In this document: positions 16,559 to 24,524 of the stretch, in pieces
Layout: every line of letters begins with the position of its first letter
Position numbering within the stretch: the first letter of the stretch is position 1
Source: Marinicauda salina
GTDB taxonomy: Bacteria > Pseudomonadota > Alphaproteobacteria > Caulobacterales > Maricaulaceae
Direction: 5' to 3'
Length of the DNA: 64,000 bases
NCBI RefSeq assembly: GCF_003122085.1
Contig: NZ_QEXV01000003.1
Coordinates: 499,001 to 563,000, forward strand
Position numbers and translations under genes: made by a program
Notes under the pieces: model-generated
What the model was told of the DNA's origin: nothing
The model's input: only the letters and a program-made list of their open reading frames with translations
Database searches by the model: none

Positions 16559-17707
16559 ATGACAGCCGCCGTGATCCGTTCCACCGGGCTCTGGACGCCC
16601 GAGGAATCCATCTCCAACGCCGAGCTCGTCGAGAGCTTCAACGCCTATGTCGAGAAATACAACGCCGCGCACGCCGCCGAGATCGAGCGCGGCGAAGTCG
16701 AGGCGCTGCAGCCTTCCTCGATCGAGTTCGTCGAGAAGGCCTCGGGCATCAAGTCGCGCTATGTCGTGAACAAGTCGGGCATTCTCGACACCGACCGGAT
16801 GGTTCCCGACATCCCGGAGCGGGCCGACGAGGAGCTGTCCGTCCTCGCCGAGATCGGCGTCAACGCCTGCCGCGACGCGCTCGAGCGCGCCGGCAAGACC
16901 GCCGACGACGTCGACGGCGTCATCGTGGCCGCCTCCAACATGCAGCGCGCCTATCCCGCCATGGCCGTGGAGATCCAGGACGCGCTGGGCATCGAGGACG
17001 GGTTCGGCTTCGACATGAACGTGGCGTGCTCGTCTGCGACCTTCGGCATCCAGGCCGCCGCCGACATGATCGCCGCGGGCAACGCGCGCGCCATCCTGGT
17101 GGTCAATCCCGAGATCTGCTCGGGTCATCTCAACTGGCGCGACCGCGACAGCCATTTCATCTTCGGCGACGTGGCCACCGCGATCCTGCTCGAGCGCGAC
17201 GATCTCGGCGACGGCGGGTGGAGCATCATCGGGACGCGGCTGAAGACCAAGTTCTCCAACAATATCCGGAACAATTTCGGCTTCCTGAACCGCGCCGAGC
17301 GGCGCACCGGCGACAACAAGCCGATCCAGAACGGCGCGCCCAAGGACGACAAGCTGTTCGTCCAGGAAGGCCGGAAAGTGTTCAAGGAGGTCGTGCCGAT
17401 GGTCTCGGAGATGATCCGCGATCACATGACCGAACTCGGCCTGGAGCCCGACGACATGAAGCGCGTCTGGCTGCACCAGGCCAACATCAACATGAACCTG
17501 ATGATCGCCAAGAAGGTGTTCGGCCGCGACGCCGGCGGCGAGGACGCCCCGACGATTCTCGACGAGTACGCCAACACCTCCTCGGCGGGCTCGATCATCG
17601 CCTTCCACAGGCATTCCGACGACCTCGCGCCGGGCGACAAGGGCGTCATCTGCTCGTTCGGCGCCGGCTACTCCGCCGGCACCGTCTTCGTGGAGAAGCT
17701 GGGCTAG
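16559..17707 (+). CDS. Beta-ketoacyl-ACP synthase III-like ketosynthase
   Basis: A 382-residue thiolase-fold condensing enzyme. Cys157 (NVACSSATFG), His306 (LHQANINMN) and Asn339 (YANTSSAGS) form the KAS III triad. It is longer than FabH (about 320) because of an insert of roughly 40 residues after the N-terminal strand and another around residues 225-275. That length matches a branch of KAS III-like proteins in proteobacteria that prime or bypass fatty-acid synthesis from longer acyl-CoAs. The true substrate is not readable. A TTG 15 bases upstream is an alternative start. Confidence 0.88.
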   Translation: MTAAVIRSTGLWTPEESISNAELVESFNAYVEKYNAAHAAEIERGEVEALQPSSIEFVEKASGIKSRYVVNKSGILDTDRMVPDIPERADEELSVLAEIGVNACRDALERAGKTADDVDGVIVAASNMQRAYPAMAVEIQDALGIEDGFGFDMNVACSSATFGIQAAADMIAAGNARAILVVNPEICSGHLNWRDRDSHFIFGDVATAILLERDDLGDGGWSIIGTRLKTKFSNNIRNNFGFLNRAERRTGDNKPIQNGAPKDDKLFVQEGRKVFKEVVPMVSEMIRDHMTELGLEPDDMKRVWLHQANINMNLMIAKKVFGRDAGGEDAPTILDEYANTSSAGSIIAFHRHSDDLAPGDKGVICSFGAGYSAGTVFVEKLG

Positions 17708-17714
17708 GAAGCGG

Positions 17715-18092
17715 TCAGCCGACCGCGCGCGCCTCGGTGACCTTGTAGACGAGGTCGTCGCCGTCGGCCTCGTGGATCGTCACGTAATCGCCCAGCCGCA
17801 TGGTGTGGTCGCCGAGCTTGTAGACCGGCTCGTCGGGCCCCTCGTGTTCCTCGTCATAGTGGAAGAACCAGTTCGAGCCGCGATGGCTGAGCCAGCCGTC
17901 GGCGTACTCCTCCTCCTCGGGCGAGAAGCGGACCACGGTGCAGCCCTTGCGGTGCTTGCGCCACAGCTCGGCGTCGAGCTTGCCGTCGGAATCGAGCGGC
18001 GCGGTGATGACGTAGCCGTGGCGGTCGTCGCCTTCGGGAAATCCGGCATCCGGGTTGCGGCCGAGGCGCAGGACGACGCGGGTGAGAGGCAT
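17715..18092 (-). CDS. Conserved hypothetical acidic protein beside Usp gene
   Basis: A 125-residue acidic protein that I do not recognise. It has no signal peptide or membrane segment. The sequence is rich in Asp/Glu and aromatic residues (YADGWLSHRGSNWFFHYDEE), and the C-terminal third, GDHTMRLGDYVTIHE, looks like a small beta-barrel. GGAG nine bases before the ATG at 18092 is a good ribosome binding site. It lies 44 bases downstream of the universal stress protein gene on the same strand and is probably co-transcribed, so a stress role is possible but unproven. Confidence 0.7.
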   Translation of the reverse strand: MPLTRVVLRLGRNPDAGFPEGDDRHGYVITAPLDSDGKLDAELWRKHRKGCTVVRFSPEEEEYADGWLSHRGSNWFFHYDEEHEGPDEPVYKLGDHTMRLGDYVTIHEADGDDLVYKVTEARAVG

Positions 18093-18136
18093 CGAGTAAT
18101 TCTCCGGGTCAGGAAATTGCGGATCCGACGGGGCGG

Positions 18137-18976
18137 CTAGTGAGCCATCAGGACGGAGGGTCCGTCCATAGCCCCCAATAGAGTGCGGGTCACCCCGCCG
18201 AAGATGAACTGGCTCACGCGGGAGTGGCCGTAGGCGCCGGCGACGAGCAGGTCGCACTCGCCGGCGGCCTCCAGCATCGCCTCGCCGAGCGAGCCCGAGG
18301 TGTCGACCTCGCGCGTCTCGCATTCCACGCCGTGGGCCGACAGCCAGTTCTTCAGCCGGTTGGGCGCCGAGGCGGCGCGGTCGTGATAATCCAGATTGCG
18401 GTCGCTGTGCAGGATCACGACCTTGTCGGCCTGATCGAAGAGCGGCTCGGCGGCGAAAGCCGCGCGCGCGGCTTCCTTCGACCCGTCCCAGGCCACGCAG
18501 ATCGTCTTCGGCGGCGTCGCGCCCTTGCGGGGCACGTAGAGCGGCGCGGCCTCCTCGACGAGACAGGCGGCGACGAAATCGGCGAGCGGACCGCGGCCGG
18601 CGGCGGCTTCCGGACAGGCGACGAGCAGCCGCACCAGGCGCGCCTGCTGGGCGGCCTCGGCGGGGCTGTCCGTGATGCGCCTGAAGGACGCGCCGTCCTT
18701 GTCGCAGGGCCCGCCCTCGATTGTCTTGCTGAAGCGCGTCGCGGCGTCGCGGCAGGCCTTGTCGGCCTCCTCGCGCACGGCGTCGATGGCGGTCGACACG
18801 ACCGAGGCGCCGGCCGCGCCGGGCCCGGTCCAGAGCATGTAATGGGCGGGATCGGGCTCGACGAAGACGCCGCGCAGATCGGCCTCGAAGACCGGCGCCA
18901 GCGCGCAGGCGGCCTCGAGCGGGGCGTCGTCGGGCTCGCCCCCCTGCAGGGCCACGAGAATGCGTTCCTTCGCCAT
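18137..18976 (-). CDS. Universal stress protein (tandem UspA-like domains)
   Basis: A 279-residue protein of the double-Usp type. The N-terminal half (about 1-140) starts KERILVALQGG and is divergent; the C-terminal half begins KTICVAWDGSKEAARA (about residue 157) and has GAYGHSRVSQFIFGG near the end, close to the G-2x-G-9x-G ATP-binding pattern with Gly in place of the final Ser/Thr. The protein is cytoplasmic. It is divergent from the HD-domain gene; the 96-base gap holds a possible TTGAAC at 19018 for that gene. Confidence 0.88.
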   Translation of the reverse strand: MAKERILVALQGGEPDDAPLEAACALAPVFEADLRGVFVEPDPAHYMLWTGPGAAGASVVSTAIDAVREEADKACRDAATRFSKTIEGGPCDKDGASFRRITDSPAEAAQQARLVRLLVACPEAAAGRGPLADFVAACLVEEAAPLYVPRKGATPPKTICVAWDGSKEAARAAFAAEPLFDQADKVVILHSDRNLDYHDRAASAPNRLKNWLSAHGVECETREVDTSGSLGEAMLEAAGECDLLVAGAYGHSRVSQFIFGGVTRTLLGAMDGPSVLMAH

Positions 18977-19072
18977 ATGCCTCTCCCGTTGATCGGCGCG
19001 CGCCCCGACACCTTTGCTTGAACTTGCGCCGTTTGGCGATAGGACGGGGCCGAGAGCTTCGCAAGGGACATA

Positions 19073-19693
19073 ATGGCGCGGTCGACCAAGCCCGAACAGA
19101 GCAAACCGCGAGCCTGGCAACGCATGCTGTCGGGTCGGCGGCTCGATCTGCTCGATCCCTCGCCCTTCGACGTCGAGATCGACGACATCGCGCAGGGTCT
19201 CGCCCGGGTCGCGCGCTGGAACGGCCAGACGCGCGGCGATCACGCCTTCTCGGTGGCCGAGCACTGCGTCGTCGTCGAGGGCCTGTGCGGCAAGCTCGCG
19301 CCCCGGTGGGATGCGCGCTGGCGCCTGGCCGCGCTGCTCCATGACGCCGCGGAATACGTGATCGGCGACATGATCTCGCCGTTCAAGGCCGCGCTCGGCT
19401 ATGACTACAAGGCCTTCGAGGCGCGGCTCGAAGGCGCGATCCACGTCCGCTTCGGCCTGCCCGCCGCGCTGCCCGCCGAGGTGAAGAAGACGATCAAGCG
19501 CGCCGACCGCGTCTGCGCCTTCTTCGAGGCCACCCAGATCGCCGGCTTCTCCGTGGAGGAGGCCCGGCGCTTCTTCGGCCGTCCGCCCAGGGGCCTGTCG
19601 GTCGAGATATCCCCGCTGCCGGCGGCCGAGGCCCAGGACGTCTATCTCGAGCGCTTCCACCGTCTGCTCGCCGCAGCGGAGGGCCGGTCATGA
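19073..19693 (+). CDS. HD-domain phosphohydrolase-like protein
   Basis: A 206-residue HD-superfamily protein. His61-type HAFSVAEHC and LLHDAAEYVIGDM supply the metal-binding H...HD set, and DRVCAFFEA near residue 143 supplies the distal Asp. The pattern is close to YfbR-like 5'-nucleotidases. The natural substrate is unknown. Its stop overlaps the ATG of the NrtR-type regulator by four bases, so the two are co-translated, which hints that the hydrolase acts on a nucleotide related to NAD metabolism. That link is inference. Confidence 0.85.
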   Translation: MARSTKPEQSKPRAWQRMLSGRRLDLLDPSPFDVEIDDIAQGLARVARWNGQTRGDHAFSVAEHCVVVEGLCGKLAPRWDARWRLAALLHDAAEYVIGDMISPFKAALGYDYKAFEARLEGAIHVRFGLPAALPAEVKKTIKRADRVCAFFEATQIAGFSVEEARRFFGRPPRGLSVEISPLPAAEAQDVYLERFHRLLAAAEGRS

Positions 19694-20682
19694 GACCCGA
19701 AGCCCTCGATGCCGCCAGCGGCGACCAGCTCGTCGTCGGCCTGAACGCGGTGATCTTCACCACCGAGGACGGCGAGCCTAAAGTGCTCGTCGCCGACGGG
19801 CCGAATGACGGCGAGATCGCCCTGCCCTTCGGTCCGTTCGATCCGAAGGCGCACCGCACCTTCGAGATCGGCCTGCGCGAATGGGTGCGCGAGCAGACCG
19901 GCTTCGAGCTGGGCTATGTCGAGCAGCTCTACACGTTCGGCGATCGCGGCCGCGAGGCGCCGCTGGCCGCGCTGTCGGGCGGCGGGTCCGACGCCCGGGT
20001 CATCTCGGTCGGCTATCTCGGCCTCACCTTCGAAGCGAAACCGCTCAAGGCCGCCGGCGCGCGCTGGGCGAGCTGGTGGAGTTTCTTTCCCTGGGAGGAC
20101 CACCGCGGCGGACGCCCGCCCGTCCTCACCGATCTCATCGAGCCGGAGCTGCGCGCCTGGGCCGACGAGGCCGCCGCGCAGGGTGTCCGGGCGACCCGCT
20201 ATGATCGCGTGCGCGCGACCTTCGGTCTCGACGGCGCGCCGTGGAACGAGGAGCGCGCGCTCGACCGCTACCAGCTGCTCTACGAGGCCGGCCTCGTCGC
20301 CGAGGCCGCGCGCGATCGCGGCGAGACGCCCGAACAGCCCGACGCGCTCGGCCTGCCGATGGCGTCGGACCATCGCCGCATCCTCGCCACGGCGATCTCG
20401 CGCCTGCGCGGCAAGATCAAGTATCGCCCCGTCGTCTTCGAGCTGATGCCGGAGACCTTCACGCTGTCCCACCTCCAGCGCGTGGTCGAGGGCATCGTCG
20501 GCTTCCCCATGCACAAGCAGAATTTCCGCCGCGCGCTCGACCGCGCCGGCTTCGTCGAGGGCACCGGCAAGATGGAGGCGCGCACCGGCGGCCGCCCGGC
20601 CGAACTCTACCGCTACCGGCGCGAAACCGAGCGCGCCGGCGGCGCGTTGGGCCTGACGACTCCGCGACTGAAGGACGCGTGA
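19690..20682 (+). CDS. nrtR: NrtR-type Nudix-related transcriptional regulator of NAD synthesis
   Basis: A 330-residue protein with an N-terminal Nudix-like domain (about 12-190) and a C-terminal winged helix (about 225-320, including FTLSHLQRVVEGIVG and NFRRALDRAGFV). The Nudix box is degenerate (EWVREQTGF where enzymes have RELxEETG), as expected for NrtR, which senses ADP-ribose or related ligands rather than cleaving them. NrtR proteins repress NAD-synthesis genes. Here it lies directly upstream of nadABC, with two matching palindromes in the gap. An additional central stretch (190-225) is longer than usual. Confidence 0.87.
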   Translation: MRPEALDAASGDQLVVGLNAVIFTTEDGEPKVLVADGPNDGEIALPFGPFDPKAHRTFEIGLREWVREQTGFELGYVEQLYTFGDRGREAPLAALSGGGSDARVISVGYLGLTFEAKPLKAAGARWASWWSFFPWEDHRGGRPPVLTDLIEPELRAWADEAAAQGVRATRYDRVRATFGLDGAPWNEERALDRYQLLYEAGLVAEAARDRGETPEQPDALGLPMASDHRRILATAISRLRGKIKYRPVVFELMPETFTLSHLQRVVEGIVGFPMHKQNFRRALDRAGFVEGTGKMEARTGGRPAELYRYRRETERAGGALGLTTPRLKDA

Positions 20683-20694
20683 TCGAGACTCGGC

Positions 20695-20722
20695 TTGCAC
20701 CTGGTCTTGTTCCGCGTATATT
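20695..20722 (+). promoter_or_regulatory. Candidate sigma-70 promoter of nadABC
   Basis: TTGCAC at 20695-20700 and TATATT at 20717-20722 are separated by 16 bases, a good match to the housekeeping consensus and rare in such GC-rich DNA. Transcription would start around 20729-20732, exactly at the left edge of the first operator palindrome. Confidence 0.65.
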
Positions 20723-20731
20723 CGCCCCCAC

Positions 20732-20754
20732 CTTAGGCTCACGCGGAGCATAAG
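20732..20754. promoter_or_regulatory. Candidate NrtR operator 1
   Basis: An inverted repeat CTTAGGCTC-N5-GAGCATAAG; 8 of 9 arm positions pair. It overlaps the expected transcription start of nadA and directly follows the nrtR-type gene. Its right half is nearly repeated in operator 2. NrtR regulators bind palindromes of about this size, but I do not match it to a published consensus. Confidence 0.65.
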
Positions 20755-20793
20755 CGGCGCGCTGATCGACACGCGCCGCATTTTCAGCCCCTA

Positions 20794-20816
20794 GAAATGC
20801 TCATTTGGAGCAAAAG
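20794..20816. promoter_or_regulatory. Candidate NrtR operator 2, overlapping nadA ribosome binding site
   Basis: GAAATGCTC-N5-GAGCAAAAG. The core TGCTC/GAGCA is a perfect inverted repeat. The right half differs from that of operator 1 at one base in nine, and the spacer is the same length. The centres of the two sites lie 62 bases apart, close to six helical turns. It runs into the AAGGAGG ribosome binding site (20814-20820). Confidence 0.55.
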
Positions 20817-20825
20817 GAGGCCGTG

Positions 20826-21983
20826 ATGGATGGCATGAACTGGACGCCCGCCCCGGCGAACGACACGGAGCCGAGCCCGGGCCGCGCGGCGCCGGCGCGC
20901 TGGCCGGAGGCCTCCGAGCTGGTCTACGACGACGCCGTCAAGGCGCGCGTCGACCATCTCTACGAGCGCGTGAAGGACGTCATCACCCCGATGGAGTGGC
21001 CGGCCTACGCGCCGCTCATCGACGCCATCAACCGGCTCAAGAAGGAGCGCGGCGCGACGATCCTGGCGCACAACTACATGACGCCGGAAATCTTCAACTG
21101 CGTCGGCGACATCACCGGCGACTCGCTCAGGCTCGCCCAGGTCGCCGCCGAGGCCGAAGAGGACGTGATCGTCCAGGCCGGCGTGCACTTCATGGCCGAG
21201 ACCGCCAAGATCCTGTCGCCGCACAAGACGGTGCTGATCCCCGACCTGCGCGCGGGCTGCTCGCTGGCGAGCTCGATCACCGGCGAGGACGTCCGCCGGA
21301 TCAAGGCCGCCTATCCCGACTATCCGATCGTGACCTATGTGAACACGTCGGCCGAGGTGAAGGCCTATTCCGACATCTGCTGCACGTCGTCGAACGCCGT
21401 CCAGGTCGTCGAGGCGATCGCCAGGGAATGGGACGTCGACACGGTGATCATGATCCCCGACGAGTATCTCGCCAAGAACGTCGCCGCCCAGACCGATGTC
21501 CGGATCCTGACCTGGAAAGGCGCCTGCGAGGTCCACGAGCAGTTCACCGCCGAGGACATCAAGCAGCTGCGCGAAGCCCACCCCGACGCGGTCATCCTCA
21601 CCCACCCCGAGTGTCCGCCCGACGTCATGGCCGAGGCCGACTTCGCCGGTTCGACCGGCGCGATGGCCGCCTACGTCAAGGAGAAGCACCCGGCCAAGGC
21701 GATCCTCATCACCGAGTGCTCGATGAGCGACAACGTCTCCGTCGAGAACCCGCAGACCGCCTTCGTCAAGCCGTGCAATCTCTGCCCGCACATGAAGCGG
21801 ATCACGCTTCAGGGCATCTACGAAGCGCTGCGCGACATGAAGCACGAGGTCGATGTCGACCCCGAGATCGCGGAGAAGGCTCGCGCCTCGCTGCAGGCCA
21901 TGCTCGACCTGCCCAAGCCGGACAAGCCGGCGCATTTCGACACCCATCGCGACATCATCGACGTGCCTTACGTGGCGGTGTGA
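20826..21983 (+). CDS. nadA: Quinolinate synthase A
   Basis: A 385-residue NadA. It condenses iminoaspartate (from NadB) with dihydroxyacetone phosphate to quinolinate. The [4Fe-4S] cysteines are visible in LRAGCSLAS, HPECPPDV and CNLCPHM; ILAHNYM near residue 80 and the adjacent CCTSSNAV are also family motifs. An N-terminal extension of about 35 residues, rich in Pro/Ala, precedes the core. The start follows AAGGAGG by 5 bases; a GTG one codon upstream is possible. It is first in nadA-nadB-nadC. Confidence 0.96.
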   Translation: MDGMNWTPAPANDTEPSPGRAAPARWPEASELVYDDAVKARVDHLYERVKDVITPMEWPAYAPLIDAINRLKKERGATILAHNYMTPEIFNCVGDITGDSLRLAQVAAEAEEDVIVQAGVHFMAETAKILSPHKTVLIPDLRAGCSLASSITGEDVRRIKAAYPDYPIVTYVNTSAEVKAYSDICCTSSNAVQVVEAIAREWDVDTVIMIPDEYLAKNVAAQTDVRILTWKGACEVHEQFTAEDIKQLREAHPDAVILTHPECPPDVMAEADFAGSTGAMAAYVKEKHPAKAILITECSMSDNVSVENPQTAFVKPCNLCPHMKRITLQGIYEALRDMKHEVDVDPEIAEKARASLQAMLDLPKPDKPAHFDTHRDIIDVPYVAV

Positions 21984-22000
21984 TGGCGGCCGGACACGGT

Positions 22001-22152
22001 CCCTCCCTCCCCCTCGCGGGGAGGGTGGCTGCGCTTCGCAGAAGCGCAGTCGGGTGGGGGGCTGCGTCCTTCCGGCCGAACGCCGCGAGCTGCGATCTCC
22101 ACCCCCCCCTCGCTTCGCTCGGGACCCTCCCCATCAAGGGGAGGGAGGGATC
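22001..22152. repeat. Dispersed palindromic repeat, family A-like copy 2 (between nadA and nadB)
   Basis: A long imperfect palindrome filling the 169-base gap inside the nad operon. Hairpins CCCTCCCCCTCGCGGGGAGGG at the left and CCCTCCCCATCAAGGGGAGGG at the right flank a GCTGCGCTTC-GC-GAAGCGCAG stem and matching GGGTGGGGGG / CCACCCCCCC tracts. It is related to the other CCTCCCC...GGGGAGG elements. The last bases (GAGGGAGGGATC) act as or hide the nadB ribosome binding site, so folding could tune nadB translation. Confidence 0.85.
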
Positions 22153-23682
22153 ATGAAGCGCCCCCTCCTCATCGTCGGCGCCGGCGTCGCCGGGCTTTGG
22201 ACGGCGCTGCACGCCGCGCCGACGCCGACCGTGCTGCTCACAGGCGGCAAGCTGGGAACCGGCGCCTCGACGGGCTGGGCGCAGGGCGGCGTCGCCGCCG
22301 CGCTCGGCCCCGACGACAGCCCCGAGCTGCATGCGCGCGACACGATCGCCGCCGGCGCCGGGCTGGTCGACGAGGCCGCCGCCCATCTGCTCGCCGAAGC
22401 CGGTCCGCGCGAGGTCGCGGCGCTCGCCGCGCTCGGCGTGCCCTTCGAACACGAGGCCGACGGACGCTGGGCGCTGTCGCGCGAGGCCGCCCACTCGCGC
22501 GCCCGCGTCGCGCGCGTGAAGGGCGACCAGGCCGGGGCGAGCATCTTCGCCGCGCTGATCCGGGCCGTCCGCGCCGCCGACCATGTCGAGATCCGCGAGG
22601 GCTGGCGCGCCGAAGCCCTGATGCCCGATGAGAACGGCGGCTGCGCGGGCGTGCTGGCGCGCGCCCCGAACGGCGGCGTCCAGCCGCTCGCCGCCGAGCA
22701 GACCGTGCTCGCCATGGGCAGTTCGTGCGGGCTGTACGCCGTGGCGACGACGCCGCAATCGAGCCAGGGCCGGTCGCTGGCGATGGCCGCGCGCCTCGGC
22801 GCGACCATCCGCGATCCCGAATTCGTCCAGTTCCATCCCACCGCGATCGATATCGGCCGCGACCCGGCGCCGCTGGCCACAGAAGCGCTGCGCGGCGAGG
22901 GCGCGACCATGCTCGACGCCGAGGGTCGGCGCTTCATGGCCGGCGTCCACCCGGACGCCGAACTCGCCCCGCGCGACGTCGTCGCCCGCGCCGTGCACCG
23001 CCAGCTGAAGGCCGGCCGCGGCGCGTTCCTCGACGCCCGCTCCGCCGTCGGCGCGGCCTTCCCCGATCGCTTCCCCGCCGTGTTCGCCGCCTGCATGAGT
23101 GCGGGCGTCGACCCGCGCACGCAACCGATCCCGATCGCGACGGCCGCCCACTACAACATGGGCGGGATCGCGACCGATCTCGACACGCGCACGGACGTCG
23201 AGGGCCTGTTCGCCGTGGGCGAATGCGCCTGCACCGGCGTCGACGGCGCCAACCGGCTCGCCTCGAACTCGCTGCTCGAATGCCTCGTCTTCGGCCGGCG
23301 CGCGGCGCAGGCGATCGCCGGCGCCGGGCCTCGACGGATCAAGGCCGGCGCGGCCATGGCGGCGCCCGACCTGCCGCCGGAGATGCTGGGAGAGCTGCGC
23401 AGGCTGATGAGCGCGCATGCCGGCGTCGAACGCGACGCGAAGGGGCTTTCCGCGCTGATCGCCGCAATCGATGCGATGGAGGATCGTTGCGGCCCGGCCG
23501 ACGGCCTCGTCGCGGCGCGCTTCGTCGCCGCCGCCGCGCTGGCGCGCCAGGAGAGCCGGGGCGGCCATTTCCGCACCGACCATCCCGAGACGCTTCCACA
23601 GGCCGCGCACACCGAACTCACGCTCGAGCAGGCGCGCGGAATCGCCGCCGACCAATCTTCAGAAAGCGAGCACGCCGAATGA
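22153..23682 (+). CDS. nadB: L-aspartate oxidase
   Basis: A 509-residue flavoenzyme that oxidises L-aspartate to iminoaspartate for NadA. The FAD motif LIVGAGVAGLW is at 6-16, STGWAQGGVAAA at about 41-52, and VQFHPTAI about 231; HYNMGGI and GECACTGVDGANRLASNSLLE complete the succinate-dehydrogenase-like core. Somewhat shorter than E. coli NadB (540), as is usual in alphaproteobacteria. Its stop overlaps the nadC start (ATGA). A palindromic repeat separates it from nadA. Confidence 0.95.
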   Translation: MKRPLLIVGAGVAGLWTALHAAPTPTVLLTGGKLGTGASTGWAQGGVAAALGPDDSPELHARDTIAAGAGLVDEAAAHLLAEAGPREVAALAALGVPFEHEADGRWALSREAAHSRARVARVKGDQAGASIFAALIRAVRAADHVEIREGWRAEALMPDENGGCAGVLARAPNGGVQPLAAEQTVLAMGSSCGLYAVATTPQSSQGRSLAMAARLGATIRDPEFVQFHPTAIDIGRDPAPLATEALRGEGATMLDAEGRRFMAGVHPDAELAPRDVVARAVHRQLKAGRGAFLDARSAVGAAFPDRFPAVFAACMSAGVDPRTQPIPIATAAHYNMGGIATDLDTRTDVEGLFAVGECACTGVDGANRLASNSLLECLVFGRRAAQAIAGAGPRRIKAGAAMAAPDLPPEMLGELRRLMSAHAGVERDAKGLSALIAAIDAMEDRCGPADGLVAARFVAAAALARQESRGGHFRTDHPETLPQAAHTELTLEQARGIAADQSSESEHAE

Positions 23683-24524
23683 CCCCGCCCCTGCCGACCG
23701 GCCTCGTCGCCGACATGGTCGCCCGCGCGCTGGCCGAGGACCTCGGCGGCCGCGGCGACGTCACCTCGATCGCCACGATCCCCGCCGACGCGCGCGGATC
23801 GTTCGTGATCGCATCGCGCGAGGAAGGCGTGCTGGCCGGCGTTCAGGCGGCGGCCGAAGCCTTCCGCCAGGTCGATCCCGACATCGCCGTCGAGTGGAAA
23901 CTGGGAGACGGACAGGAGCTGCACGCAGGCGTCACGGTCGCGACGATCGAGGGTCCGGCGCGCGGGATTCTCACCGCCGAGCGCACGGCGCTCAATTTTC
24001 TCGGCCGGATGAGCGGGATCGCGACGCTGACGCGCGCCTACGCCGCCGCGATCGCGGGCACGGGCGCTGTCATCGCGCACACGCGAAAGACCACGCCGGG
24101 TCTGCGCGCGCTCGAGCTCCAGGCCGTGCGCGCCGGCGGCGGCGCGGCCCACCGCTTCGGCCTCGACGACGCCGTGCTCATCAAGGACAACCATGTCGCC
24201 GTGTGCGGCGGCGTCGCCCAAGCCGTGGAACGCGCCCGGCGCCATGTCGGCCACATGACGAAAATCGCCGTGGAGATCGACCGGCTCGACCAGCTCGAAG
24301 CCGCTCTATCGGCCGGCGCCGAGAGCGTGCTGCTGGACAATTTCCCCCTGGACGACCTGCGCGAGGCGGTGCGGGCCGCCCGCGGGCGCACCGTGCTCGA
24401 GGTCTCCGGCGGCGTCGGGCTCGACACCGTGCGCGCGATCGCCGAGACGGGGGTCGACGTGATTTCGGTCGGCGCGATCACGCATTCCGCGCCGAATTTC
24501 GACCTCGGCCTGGACGCCGTCTAG
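23679..24524 (+). CDS. nadC: Nicotinate-nucleotide pyrophosphorylase (carboxylating)
   Basis: A 281-residue quinolinate phosphoribosyltransferase that makes nicotinate mononucleotide with release of CO2. Conserved blocks: LAEDLGGRGDVTS near 16-28, TAERTALNFLGRMSGIATLT about 99-118, HTRKTTPGLR, KDNH, and VSGGVGLDTVR. It completes the de novo branch with NadA and NadB. It overlaps nadB by four bases and converges on the UDG gene with a four-base overlap (24521-24524), so the operon ends here. Confidence 0.96.
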   Translation: MTPPLPTGLVADMVARALAEDLGGRGDVTSIATIPADARGSFVIASREEGVLAGVQAAAEAFRQVDPDIAVEWKLGDGQELHAGVTVATIEGPARGILTAERTALNFLGRMSGIATLTRAYAAAIAGTGAVIAHTRKTTPGLRALELQAVRAGGGAAHRFGLDDAVLIKDNHVAVCGGVAQAVERARRHVGHMTKIAVEIDRLDQLEAALSAGAESVLLDNFPLDDLREAVRAARGRTVLEVSGGVGLDTVRAIAETGVDVISVGAITHSAPNFDLGLDAV

